The notes under the pieces: generated by a model | Databases searched by the model: none | Told to the model about the DNA's origin: nothing | What the model saw: the letters and a program-made list of their open reading frames with translations, nothing else | Position numbers and translations under genes: made by a program | Shown: piece by piece, positions 7,922 through 17,612 of the stretch | How positions within the stretch are numbered: the stretch's first letter is position 1 | Layout of the letters: every line of letters begins with the position of its first letter | DNA from: CAVQBC01 sp963710665 | GTDB taxonomy: Bacteria > Actinomycetota > Thermoleophilia > Solirubrobacterales > Solirubrobacteraceae | Direction: 5' to 3' | Length of the DNA stretch: 64,000 bases | Assembly (NCBI GenBank): GCA_963710665.1 | Contig: CAVQBC010000003.1 | Location: 1,054,001 to 1,118,000, forward strand

Positions 7922-8755
7922 GTGCGCACCGTGCGGTCGGGCCTGCAGTTCGGCGAGTCCCCGCGCTGGCACGAGGGGCGCCTGTGGGTCTCCGACTGGG
8001 GCGCCCAGGAGATCATCGCCATCGATCCCGAGGGCGGTGAGGAGATCGTCGCGCACGACCGGGAGGCGCCGGTCTGCATCGACTGGCTCCCCGACGGGCG
8101 CATGTTGCTGGTCGCGGGGCGCGACGGCCTGCTGCTGCGCCGGGAGCCGGACGGCGCGCTCGTGACCCATTGCGACCTGACGCGGCTCGCCGCCCCGCCG
8201 TGGAACGACATCGTCGTGGACGGCCGCGGCAACGCCTACGTCGGGAACACCGGCTTCGACTTCCCGGGCGGCGACTACGCCCCGGGGATCCTCGCGCTGG
8301 TCACGCCCGACGGGTCCGCGCGCCAGGTGGCGGACGGCGTCGCGTTCCCCAACGGCGTCGCGGTGACGCCCGACGGGAAGACGCTGATCCTCGCCGAGTC
8401 CTACGGCAACCGGCTGACCGCCTACGACATCGCCGGCGACGGCAGCCTCTCGCCGGGCCGGGTGTGGGCGGACGCCGGCGACGGCGTGCCCGACGGGATC
8501 TGCGTCGACGCCGAGGGCGCCGTCTGGTACGGCGACGTCCCCAACCGGTGCTGCGTGCGCGTTCGCGAGGGCGGCGAGGTGCTCCAGCGGATCGATCTCG
8601 ACCGCGGGTGCTTCGCCTGCATGCTCGGGGGCGCGGACGGGCGGACGCTGTTCATGGTCGTCGCGCAGTGGGAGGACGCGGCGACCGGCACGGCGGAGGG
8701 GTCGGGCCAGGTGCTCGCCACCGATGCGCCCGCCCCTCGGGCGGGCCGGCCCTAG
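7922..8755 (+). CDS. SMP-30/gluconolactonase family protein
   Basis: 277 residues, a six-bladed propeller lactonase. The single-metal ligands are visible: Glu12 in GESPRW, Asn in PWNDIVVDGRGNAY, Asn in FPNGVAVTPDG, and Asp in PDGICVDAEGAVWYGD. The family hydrolyses sugar or other lactones. The start is GTG 7922, directly before the conserved N-terminus. The last 30 bases form a hairpin (8728-8746), and the stop lies in a CCTAGG palindrome. Confidence 0.9.
   Translation: MRTVRSGLQFGESPRWHEGRLWVSDWGAQEIIAIDPEGGEEIVAHDREAPVCIDWLPDGRMLLVAGRDGLLLRREPDGALVTHCDLTRLAAPPWNDIVVDGRGNAYVGNTGFDFPGGDYAPGILALVTPDGSARQVADGVAFPNGVAVTPDGKTLILAESYGNRLTAYDIAGDGSLSPGRVWADAGDGVPDGICVDAEGAVWYGDVPNRCCVRVREGGEVLQRIDLDRGCFACMLGGADGRTLFMVVAQWEDAATGTAEGSGQVLATDAPAPRAGRP
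8728..8746. terminator. Hairpin at the end of the SMP-30 gene
   Basis: GCCCGCC (8728-8734) pairs with GGCGGGC (8740-8746) around a CCTCG loop. It sits inside the last codons of the plus-strand gene and just beyond the stop of the minus-strand gene, so it could serve both. Confidence 0.45.
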
Positions 8756-8764
8756 GCTCGGGCC

Positions 8765-8977
8765 CTAGGCGTTGCGCTTCTTGCTCTCCGCGCGCTCGAG
8801 CCGATCGGCGGCCCGACGCTGGGCGGCGTACTCGTCGTTCTCCTTCTGACGCCGCTCCCGGCCCACCCTGCGGGCCTCGTCGTTGCGAGCGGCGATCGCT
8901 TCCTTGTGCGCCTTCCACGCGGCCTCGCCGCGGAGGGGTTCCTCGGCCGCCGGCTGCCGCTTGCTCGAGTCCTTCAT
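8765..8977 (-). CDS. Small, highly charged protein of unknown function
   Basis: 70 residues (MKDSSKRQPAAEEPL... ending ERAESKKRNA), almost entirely charged helix (Arg, Lys, Glu, Ala), probably one long coiled helix. The ATG at 8977 is chosen because a good ribosome site (AGGTGG) precedes it; the frame extends to 9043 but that part is unlike a protein start. It lies downstream of another tiny basic gene and the cold-shock gene on the same strand. Nucleic-acid binding is a guess. Confidence 0.6.
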   Translation of the reverse strand: MKDSSKRQPAAEEPLRGEAAWKAHKEAIAARNDEARRVGRERRQKENDEYAAQRRAADRLERAESKKRNA

Positions 8978-9070
8978 AAGGCCACCTCGCCCGCCCCCTG
9001 GATTGGCCGTCTCGCCACGCAGAGATGCAGGGGGCGTGAGCATCTGGCGGTGCGCGCTGCTACGACCAGA

Positions 9071-9229
9071 CTACTCCCTGGCGGTCGGGGTGCCCGGCCC
9101 GCTCTGGTCGGCCGCCGCTGCCTGCTTGCGCGCGTCCTTCTTCGCCTGCTTGCGCAGCCGGCGCTCGCGGAGCGTGTTCTCGCGCGCCAGCTTCGCCATC
9201 GTCGTCCGCTTCTTGGAGCTCGATGCCAT
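9071..9229 (-). CDS. 52-residue very basic protein
   Basis: The sequence runs MASSSKKRTTMAKLARENTL, then RERRLRKQAKKDARK, then a loose Ala/Pro tail. About a third of residues are Lys or Arg, mostly in one amphipathic helix. The KKRTTMAKLxRE start resembles tiny basic proteins I have seen in actinobacterial genomes without assigned function. It lies between the cold-shock gene and the 70-residue gene on one strand, so the three may form a locus for RNA or ribosome binding. This is an inference from charge and position only. Confidence 0.6.
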   Translation of the reverse strand: MASSSKKRTTMAKLARENTLRERRLRKQAKKDARKQAAAADQSGPGTPTARE

Positions 9230-9251
9230 ACGTGTCCGTCCGTTCTCGTGG

Positions 9252-9280
9252 GTCCGGGCGCGTCGGCGACGCGCCCGGAC
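9252..9280 (-). terminator. Terminator of the cold-shock gene
   Basis: A perfect 13-bp GC stem (9252-9264 with 9268-9280) with a GGC loop sits 66 bases after the csp stop and before the 52-residue gene. Confidence 0.65.
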
Positions 9281-9345
9281 TCGATGGATGAAGCGGGGAC
9301 CCGGTGGCGATCGAGCCAGTCGGGCCCGCTGCGTTCAGCGGCGGG

Positions 9346-9549
9346 CTACAGGGTCTGGACGTTCGCCGCGTTCGGTCCCTTGGGGCCGGTCTCGGCGTCG
9401 TAGCTGACCTTCGCGCCCTCGGTCAGCGACTTGAAGCCGCTGCCGGCGATGCTGCTGTGGTGCACGAACAGGTCCTTGCCCTGGTCGTCGGGCGTGATGA
9501 ACCCGAAGCCCTTCTCGTCACTGAACCACTTCACGGTTCCGGTTGCCAT
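9346..9549 (-). CDS. Cold-shock protein (CspA family)
   Basis: 67 residues with a single cold-shock OB fold. RNA-binding motifs RNP1 (KGFGFI) and RNP2 (DLFVHHS) are intact, with the usual TGTVKWF start. It acts as a single-strand RNA/DNA chaperone in the cytoplasm. ATG 9549 has a GGAGG ribosome site 5 bases upstream, but this site is half of a short hairpin (9555-9567). A 13-bp terminator follows the gene. Confidence 0.96.
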   Translation of the reverse strand: MATGTVKWFSDEKGFGFITPDDQGKDLFVHHSSIAGSGFKSLTEGAKVSYDAETGPKGPNAANVQTL

Positions 9550-9554
9550 CTGGT

Positions 9555-9567
9555 CCTCCCGAGGAGG
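9555..9567 (-). promoter_or_regulatory. Hairpin hiding the csp ribosome binding site
   Basis: On the mRNA, CCTCC (9567-9563), loop TCG and GGAGG (9559-9555) form a 5-bp GC stem whose right arm is the Shine-Dalgarno of the cold-shock gene. Translation would need the stem opened, perhaps by Csp itself. Confidence 0.45.
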
Positions 9568-9628
9568 TCGTGTGCGGGCGCTGGCGGGAGGTGCTGAAGG
9601 CAACAACTACAAACGCTGGCACTGGTTC

Positions 9629-9646
9629 GCCGGGCGGTTGCCCGGC
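9629..9646 (-). terminator. Terminator of the WYL regulator gene
   Basis: GCCGGGC and GCCCGGC pair around a 4-base loop. On the minus strand it is followed within 25 bases by GTTTGTAGTTGTTG, a T-rich stretch unusual here. It lies between the regulator stop and the csp gene. Confidence 0.5.
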
Positions 9647-9661
9647 ACGAAGAAACACACT

Positions 9662-10621
9662 CTAGCGGTCCGCCGCCCGCCGGAGGCGCCCGGACAGGGT
9701 CAGGAGGTGCTCCTGGAGCTCGGGCGGGCCGTGGACGTCGAAGTCGACGCGGAACATGGCGATGCGCAGAGCGAGCCAGTCGAGGTCGTCGTCGCCCGTG
9801 CGGTACTCGCAGGTGGCCTCGTCGATCGGCTCGATCGTCCCCCAGTAGGTGGGGACGTACCGGCGGACCGCCTCCGCGGGCGCGTGCAGGGTCACGCGCG
9901 CCTCGTAGCGGCTCGGCGCGGAGGTGAGCCGTCGCTCGACGAAGGCGGCGGGGTTCTCGGCCGGCAGGTCGCGCGGTGGGAAGCGCGTGCCGGTCGAGTC
10001 CGGGCCGGTGAGGCGGTCGACGCGGAAGGTGCGCCAGTCGCGGCGGGCCGTGTCCCAGGCCACGAGGTACCAGCGGCGCCCGAGGTTGACCAGCGAGTGC
10101 GGCTCGACCTCGCGCCGGCCGGCGGCGCCGTCGCGGCCGCGGTAGGCGAAGCGGAGCCGCTCGTGGTCCCGGCAGGCGGCGGCGATGACGGTCAGGTGCT
10201 GCGGGTCGACGGTCGGCCCGCCGGCGGCGAGGGTCGTGGTCGCGGCCTGCAGCGCGCTCACGCGGCGGCGCAGGTGCGCGGGCAGCACCTGCTCCAGCTT
10301 CACCAGCGCGCGCACCGAGGCCTCCTCGATGCCCGTCACCGAGGCGCGGGCGGCGGTGCCCAGCCCGACGGCGATGGCGATCGCCTCGTCGTCGTCGAGC
10401 AGCAGCGGCGGCATCGCGGTGCCGGCGCGCAGCCGGTAGCCGCCCGCGGGTCCGGGGAGCGACTCCACCGGGTAGCCGAGGCCGCGCAGGCGCTCGACGT
10501 CGCGCCGGATCGTCCGGGGCGACACCTCGAGCCGCTCCGCGAGCTCGCTCCCGGGCCAGTCGCGCCGGGTCTGCAGCAGCGAGAGCAGCGTCAGCAGGCG
10601 GCTGCTCGAGGTCACGCTCAT
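9662..10621 (-). CDS. WYL-domain transcriptional regulator (HTH-11 N-terminus)
   Basis: 319 residues. The winged-helix N-terminus (SSSRLLTLLSLLQTRRDWPGSELAERLEVSPRTIRRDVERLRGLGYPVE) is followed by a WYL ligand domain (RRWYLVAWDTARRDWRTFRVDRLTG) and a WCX C-terminal part (MFRVDFDVHGPPELQEHL). Family members often repress a divergent gene. ATG 10621 is preferred; ATG 10633 four codons upstream is the alternative. A 16-base palindrome upstream (10636-10651) may be its operator. It is divergent from the VOC gene, its probable target. Confidence 0.88.
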   Translation of the reverse strand: MSVTSSSRLLTLLSLLQTRRDWPGSELAERLEVSPRTIRRDVERLRGLGYPVESLPGPAGGYRLRAGTAMPPLLLDDDEAIAIAVGLGTAARASVTGIEEASVRALVKLEQVLPAHLRRRVSALQAATTTLAAGGPTVDPQHLTVIAAACRDHERLRFAYRGRDGAAGRREVEPHSLVNLGRRWYLVAWDTARRDWRTFRVDRLTGPDSTGTRFPPRDLPAENPAAFVERRLTSAPSRYEARVTLHAPAEAVRRYVPTYWGTIEPIDEATCEYRTGDDDLDWLALRIAMFRVDFDVHGPPELQEHLLTLSGRLRRAADR

Positions 10622-10635
10622 GACGACGCCCATTC

Positions 10636-10651
10636 TCCTCGGAATCGAGGA
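10636..10651. promoter_or_regulatory. Palindromic operator candidate between regulator and VOC gene
   Basis: TCCTCG-GAAT-CGAGGA is a perfect 6-bp inverted repeat with a 4-base spacer. A further TCCTCGAAT half-site lies at 10688-10696. Both lie in the divergent promoter region, as expected for an autoregulating WYL repressor. Confidence 0.45.
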
Positions 10652-10718
10652 CAGATCTTGACCTCGATTGCCCGTATGGTGGGCGCGTCCTCGAATGCAG
10701 GCGGCGAAAGGAGCAAAG

Positions 10719-11579
10719 GTGATCGAGCGCAGCGAGTATCCGCCCGGCGTCCCGTGCTGGGTCGACACCGGGCAGCCCGACCCCGAGGCCGCGGCGCGCT
10801 TCTACGGCGGCGTGTTCGGCTGGGAGCTCGAGGACCAGATGCCGCCCGACTCGGACGCCCGCTACTACATGGCCCGGCTGCGGGGGCGCGACGTCGCGGC
10901 GGTCGGGTCGCAGTTCCCCGAGGGCACTCCGGTCGTCTGGAGCACCTACGTCTGCGTCGAGAACGCCGACGAGACCGCCGCGAAGGCCCAGGAGGCCGGC
11001 GGGCAGGTGCTCTCCGAGCCCTTCGACGTCTTCGACGCCGGGCGGATGGGCGTGCTCGCCGACACCGAGGGCGCCGCGATCAGCATCTGGCAGCCCGGCC
11101 GGACGATCGGCGCCCAGCTCGTCAACGAGCCCGGCACGTGGAACTTCAGCGAGATGAACAGCCGCGACCCGGAGCGCGCGAAGGCCTTCTACGGCACGGT
11201 GTTCGGGTGGGAGGCCGACGAGATCGGCATGGGCGACATCATGATGTTCCGCCGCCCCGGCTACGGGGACTTCCTCGAGTCGATCGACCCCGGCACGCGC
11301 GAGCGGATGTCGGGGGTCGGCGCGCCCCCCGGCTTCGAGGACGCGGTCGCCTGGCTCGCGCCGATGCACAGCCCGCAGTTCTCCGACGACACGCCGCCCC
11401 ACTGGAGCATCACGTTCGCGGTCGACGACGCCGACGCCGCCGCGGCCAAGGCCTCCGAGCTCGGCGGCACGGTCCTGATGCCCCCCACGGACCTGCCCTG
11501 GGTCCGGCAGACGATCCTGCGCGACCCGCAGGGCGCCGTGTTCACCGCGAGCAAGTTCGTGCCGCCCGAGACCGGCTAG
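10719..11579 (+). CDS. Two-domain VOC (glyoxalase/bleomycin-resistance fold) protein
   Basis: 286 residues with two VOC modules: CWVDTGQPDPEAAARFYGGVFGWE near the N-terminus and NFSEMNSRDPERAKAFYGTVFGWE in the second half, each ending in a DPQG/DTEG-type strand. It resembles the CFP30B-like family (COG3324). The reaction is unknown; such proteins bind metals and small hydrophobic or thiol adducts. GTG 10719 is chosen because AAAGGAG stands 5 bases upstream; ATG 10695 is possible but has no ribosome site. The divergent WYL regulator likely controls it. Confidence 0.88.
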   Translation: MIERSEYPPGVPCWVDTGQPDPEAAARFYGGVFGWELEDQMPPDSDARYYMARLRGRDVAAVGSQFPEGTPVVWSTYVCVENADETAAKAQEAGGQVLSEPFDVFDAGRMGVLADTEGAAISIWQPGRTIGAQLVNEPGTWNFSEMNSRDPERAKAFYGTVFGWEADEIGMGDIMMFRRPGYGDFLESIDPGTRERMSGVGAPPGFEDAVAWLAPMHSPQFSDDTPPHWSITFAVDDADAAAAKASELGGTVLMPPTDLPWVRQTILRDPQGAVFTASKFVPPETG

Positions 11580-12781
11580 CGCCGGTCCCCGATCGCCGCG
11601 AGCACGTCGTCGAGCGCGGCCAGGCTGTGGCCGCTCACCAGCGCGTCGACGTGCGGGAGCGCCGCGGCCATCCCGCCCGCCAGCGGCTCGAAGGCGGGCG
11701 CGGCGGCGCGCGGGTTCACCCACACGATCCGGTGGGCGAGGCGGGCGAGGCGCTCCATCTCCCGGGCCAGCGGGGCGGGGTCGGCGCGCTCCCAGCCGTC
11801 GGAGAGGATCACCACCACCGCGCCGCGCGCCAGGCCGCGCCGCCCGTAGCCGTCGTTGAAGCGGGCGAGCGCGGCCCCGATGCGCGTGCCGCCCGACCAG
11901 TCGGGAGCGGCGGTGGCGGCGCGCGCGAGCGCCGCGTCCGGGCTGTGGCCGCGCAGCGCCCGGGTGAGGCGGGTCAGCCGCGTGGCGAACACGAAGGCCT
12001 CGGCCGAGCCGGCGCGGACGGCGGCCTGGAGGAGCTGCAGGTAGGCGCGGGCGTAGGGCGCCATCGAGCCCGAGACATCGCAGATCAGCACGAGCCTCCG
12101 GGGACGGGGCTGCCGCCGCCGGCGGGCCTGGCGGGCGGGGTCGCCGCCCGTGTGCAGGCTGCGGCGCAGCGTCGCCCGCAGGTCGAGCCGCTCGCCGCGG
12201 CGCCCGCTGCGCTCGCGCCGCGAGCGGCGGGTCGGCGTCGCCACCACCAGTGCGTCGACGAGGTGGCGGATGGCGGCGAGCTCCTCCGGCGCGAGGTCGG
12301 CGAAGCTCGTGTGCGCGAGGCGCTCCTCCTGGCTGGCGGCGGCGAGCACGGCCTCGCGACCCTCGCCGTCACGGCCGCCGCGCGCCGCGGCGGCGGGCCC
12401 GGCGAAGAGCCCGGGCTCGCCGCCCTGCGCCCGGGTCTCCCGTCCCGCCCCGGGCGCGGCGGGGCGCGCGGCCGGCTCGGCGGGCGGCAGCGCGGGCGCG
12501 GCCGGGTCGCCGCGCAGCGCCGCGGGGTCGCTCCCGCCGCCGAACACCGCGGCGAACACGCGGTCGAGGATCTCGGCCTCGCCGCGCGAGGCCACCAGCG
12601 TGGCGTGGGCGATCCAGTACAGCCGCTCGCGCGTGGCCGGCCCGTCCAGGTGCAGCGCGTGCGCGAAGCGCGCCGAGCGGTCGGGCGTGACCGGCACGCC
12701 GGCGCGGTGGAGCGCCCGGCCGAAGGCGACCGCGAACGCCGGCAGGTCGACGGTCAGGCGGGCCGGGTCCCCACCAGCCAC
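11576..12781 (-). CDS. coxE: CoxE-like von Willebrand factor A domain protein
   Basis: About 401 residues. The N-terminal half (FAVAFGRALHRAGVPVTPDRSARFAHAL) is typical of CoxE. A Pro/Ala/Gly linker follows, then the VWA domain with the MIDAS motif DVSGSM and a SGGTRIGAAL element. In CO oxidisers CoxE works with the AAA ATPase CoxD to mature the Cu-Mo site of CO dehydrogenase. The start is uncertain: GTG 12781 overlaps coxD by 28 bases, and later GTG codons exist. It is the last gene of the cox operon, convergent with the VOC gene with overlapping stops. Confidence 0.85.
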   Translation of the reverse strand: MAGGDPARLTVDLPAFAVAFGRALHRAGVPVTPDRSARFAHALHLDGPATRERLYWIAHATLVASRGEAEILDRVFAAVFGGGSDPAALRGDPAAPALPPAEPAARPAAPGAGRETRAQGGEPGLFAGPAAAARGGRDGEGREAVLAAASQEERLAHTSFADLAPEELAAIRHLVDALVVATPTRRSRRERSGRRGERLDLRATLRRSLHTGGDPARQARRRRQPRPRRLVLICDVSGSMAPYARAYLQLLQAAVRAGSAEAFVFATRLTRLTRALRGHSPDAALARAATAAPDWSGGTRIGAALARFNDGYGRRGLARGAVVVILSDGWERADPAPLAREMERLARLAHRIVWVNPRAAAPAFEPLAGGMAAALPHVDALVSGHSLAALDDVLAAIGDRR

Positions 12782-13683
12782 TCGAGCCCCCGCTCGCGCA
12801 CCAGCTCCTCGTCCTCGCGGTACTTGAGCACCGAGCCGAGCGTGCGGTCCGCGGCGGGGGCGTCCAGCCGCCCGACGCCGAGCAGCTCGAGCGCCGCCAC
12901 CCAGTCGATCGCCTCGGCGATCCCCGGAGGCTTCTGCAGGTCGCCGGAGCGCAGCCGCTGCAGCGCGGCGGCGACGTCGACCGCGAGCGTCTGGGCGCCG
13001 CCCGGCACGCGCCGGCGCACGATCTCCACCTCGCGCTCGGGCGCGGGGTAGTCGATCCAGTGGTAGAGGCAGCGGCGCTTCAGCGCGTCGTGGAGGTCGC
13101 GGGTGCGGTTCGACGTGAGCACCACGGCCGGCGGCACCTGCGCGCGGATCGTGCCGAGCTCCGGCACGGTCACCGCCGCCTCCGCCAGCAGCTCGAAGAG
13201 GAACGCCTCGAAGTCGTCGTCGGCGCGGTCGAGCTCGTCGACGAGCAGCACCGCGGGGCGCGGGCCCGGGTGCTCGATGGCCTGCAGCAGCGGGCGCCGG
13301 ATCAGGTACTCGGCGCCGAACAGCTCGTCCTCGCCGAGCTCCGCGCCGCTCGCCTCGGCGAGCCGGATGCGCAGCAGCTGGCGGGGATAGTTCCACTCGT
13401 AGAGCGCCTCGGCGGCGTCGAGGCCCTCGTAGCACTGCAGGCGGATCAGCGGCGTGTCGAGGACCGCCGCGAGGGCCTTGGCCGCCTCGGTCTTGCCGAC
13501 GCCCGCCTCGCCCTCGAGCAGCAGCGGCTGCGGCAGCCGCAGCGCGAGGAACATCGCGGTCGCCAGGCCCTCGCCGGCGAGGTAGCCGGTCGCGTCGAGC
13601 CGGGCGGTCAGGGTCTCGACGTCGGGCACGAGCGCCTGCACGGCCGGGCCCGCGCCGGCGCGGGCCGGCCCCGGGCCCGTCAT
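12754..13683 (-). CDS. coxD: CoxD-like MoxR-family AAA+ ATPase
   Basis: 309 residues. Walker A is LEGEAGVGKTEAAKALA, Walker B VLLVDELDRADDDFEAFLFELL, and sensor 1 VVLTSNRTRDLHDALKRRCLYHWIDYP, all MoxR type. CoxD is a chaperone-like ATPase that, with CoxE, inserts sulfur and copper into the CO dehydrogenase active site. ATG 13683 overlaps the mocA stop by ATGA. Position directly before coxE matches known cox clusters. Confidence 0.92.
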   Translation of the reverse strand: MTGPGPARAGAGPAVQALVPDVETLTARLDATGYLAGEGLATAMFLALRLPQPLLLEGEAGVGKTEAAKALAAVLDTPLIRLQCYEGLDAAEALYEWNYPRQLLRIRLAEASGAELGEDELFGAEYLIRRPLLQAIEHPGPRPAVLLVDELDRADDDFEAFLFELLAEAAVTVPELGTIRAQVPPAVVLTSNRTRDLHDALKRRCLYHWIDYPAPEREVEIVRRRVPGGAQTLAVDVAAALQRLRSGDLQKPPGIAEAIDWVAALELLGVGRLDAPAADRTLGSVLKYREDEELVRERGLEWLVGTRPA

Positions 13684-14279
13684 GCGGCGCCCGCCAGCAA
13701 TGCCTCGTAGTCCTCCCACGTGTCGACGTCGAGCGGCACCGGTCCGGGCACCGTGACCTCCGCGACGGCGCCGGCGCGCCGCTCGAGCAGCTTCCACACG
13801 GCCTTGTCGCCGTGCAGGTCCGCGAGGTCGCCGAACGCCGCGCGCGAGAACGCGAACGGGTGCCCGCGGCCGTCGTCGTAGCGGCAGACCGCGAGCGCGG
13901 CGTCGCCGCGGCCGGCGAGCAGCGCCCGGACCGCCGCGGCGCTCACGCCCGGCTGGTCGCCGAGCAGCAGCACGAGGACGTCGCAGCGCCGGTCGAGGGC
14001 GGGCAGCGCCGCGGCGATCGAGGACGAGCAGCCCGCGCCGTACGCGTCGTTGACGACGACCTCGGCGCCGCCCAGGTCCACCTGCGCGCGGACGTCGGCG
14101 GCGCTGCCGCCCAGCGCCACCACGAGCTGGTCGAAGCCGCACGCCCGCGCCGTGCCGAGCGTGTGGCCGAGCAGCGTGCCGCCGGCGTAGGGCAGCAGCT
14201 GCTTGGGCCGCCCCAGCCGGCGCGAGCCGCCCGCCGCGAGGACGAGCCCGGCGACGAACGGCTCAGCGGGGCGCGGCAT
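13680..14279 (-). CDS. MocA/MobA-like molybdenum cofactor nucleotidyltransferase
   Basis: 199 residues. The nucleotidyltransferase signature LAAGGSRRLGRPKQLLPY starts at about residue 14, with the metal-binding LLLGDQPGVS and the substrate loop GRGHPFAF. It probably transfers CMP to molybdopterin to make the cytosine-dinucleotide cofactor used by CoxL-type enzymes. It overlaps both the YHS ORF upstream and coxD downstream, so it sits in the maturation part of the operon. Confidence 0.9.
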   Translation of the reverse strand: MPRPAEPFVAGLVLAAGGSRRLGRPKQLLPYAGGTLLGHTLGTARACGFDQLVVALGGSAADVRAQVDLGGAEVVVNDAYGAGCSSSIAAALPALDRRCDVLVLLLGDQPGVSAAAVRALLAGRGDAALAVCRYDDGRGHPFAFSRAAFGDLADLHGDKAVWKLLERRAGAVAEVTVPGPVPLDVDTWEDYEALLAGAA

Positions 14280-14409
14280 GGTGGGCCGTGGGGTCGGCCG
14301 CGAACGCCCGCCGGCAGCCCTCCCCGCAGAAGTACACCCGCCGCCCCTCGTGATCGACGTGGAGCGTGGACGGGCCGGCGGGGACGGTCATGCCGCACAC
14401 AGGGTCCAC
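14263..14409 (-). CDS. YHS-domain mini-protein between xdhC and mocA
   Basis: 48 residues from GTG 14409 (VDPVCGMTVPAGPSTL, then VYFCGEGCRRAFAADP). This is a complete YHS metal-binding motif with CxxxxxxCGEGC-type cysteines. In other genomes such a module can be attached to the end of an XdhC protein; here it is in the +1 frame relative to xdhC and overlaps its last 7 codons. GGAGG stands 2 bases before GTG, and an ATG at 14391 also overlaps the xdhC stop as ATGA. It could be a separate metal carrier or a domain detached by frameshift. Confidence 0.6.
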   Translation of the reverse strand: MDPVCGMTVPAGPSTLHVDHEGRRVYFCGEGCRRAFAADPTAHHAAPR

Positions 14410-15247
14410 CGCCTCCGCGGGGAGTCGCCCCAGGGGGCGACGGTTCGCGACGGGCCCGTGGCAGGGCGCGCCTGTGGGCGGGCGAGCTCCCGGTCCGCCG
14501 AGCGCGTCTCCGCGGGTGCGGGCGCCGCCAACCGCTCGGCCGCGTGGCGCGTGGCCACGATCTCCGCCACCACGGACACCGCCACCTCGTGCGGGCCGCG
14601 GGCCCCGAGGTCGAGCCCCGCGGGCGTGTGCAGGCGCGCCAGCGCGTCCGCCTCCACGCCCCCGTCGCGCAGCGCGGCCACCGTCGCCGCGCCGCGCCGG
14701 CGGCTCGCCACGAGCGCCACGTACGGCACGCCCGCCTCGAGCGCCGCGCGCAACGGCGCCTCCTCGTCGCCCCCGTGGGCGGCGACCACGACCGCGGCGG
14801 CGTCCGGCACCGCCCCGATCGTGCCGGCGACCTCCCAGCGCAGCCAGCCCAGCAGCTCGCGCAGGGCGCCCGCGATCGGCCCCGCGCCGATCACGACCCC
14901 CAGCGGGGCGGGCAGGCGCGGCTCGAGGAAGATCTCGAGCGCGCCGCCGCTCAGGCACGGGTTGCGGACCGTGACGGCCCCCTCGACGGCGGGCGCGTCG
15001 TCGTCGCCCGGCGTGATCCGCAGCAGCACGGGCTCGCCGGTCTCGAGCGCCCGCGCCGCGTGCAGGCGCACAGAGGCCTCCGCGCATTCGCCGCCGACGA
15101 AGCCCTCGATGGCCCCGTCCGCGAGCACGAGCGCGCTGTCGCCGGGGGCCACCGAGGTCGGCCGGGAGGCGCGCACGACCGTGGCCGCCACGTACGGCGA
15201 CCGCTCGGCGGCGAGCGCCTCGGCGCGCCTCGCGAGCTCCGTGGTCA

Positions 15248-15251
<4 letters not shown>
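14388..15251 (-). CDS. XdhC/CoxF-type molybdoenzyme maturation factor
   Basis: 287 residues. The N-terminal XdhC part (RSPYVAATVVRASRPTSVAPGDSALVLADGAIEGFVGGECAE) and the C-terminal Rossmann part (VVIGAGPIAGAL, then YVALVASRRRG, and THTPAGLDLGA-like RLHTPAGLDLGA) are clear. XdhC proteins bind Mo cofactor and help sulfurate it before insertion into the apo-enzyme. ATG 15251 overlaps the coxL stop by ATGA. The last about 40 residues look like translated repeat (14424-14464) rather than conserved protein; the YHS domain continues in another frame. Confidence 0.9.
14424..14464. repeat. Structured motif also present in the 33.5-kb inverted-repeat element
   Basis: A hairpin (14424-14431 with 14434-14441) is followed by CGGTTCGC (ending 14448) and GGGCCCGTGGCAG (14452-14464). 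The same 8-mer and 13-mer, in the same order after a hairpin, occur at 33531-33538 and 33551-33563. Here it lies exactly where the frame changes between XdhC and YHS. Confidence 0.4.
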
Positions 15252-17608
<2,357 letters not shown>

Positions 17609-17612
17609 GAGC

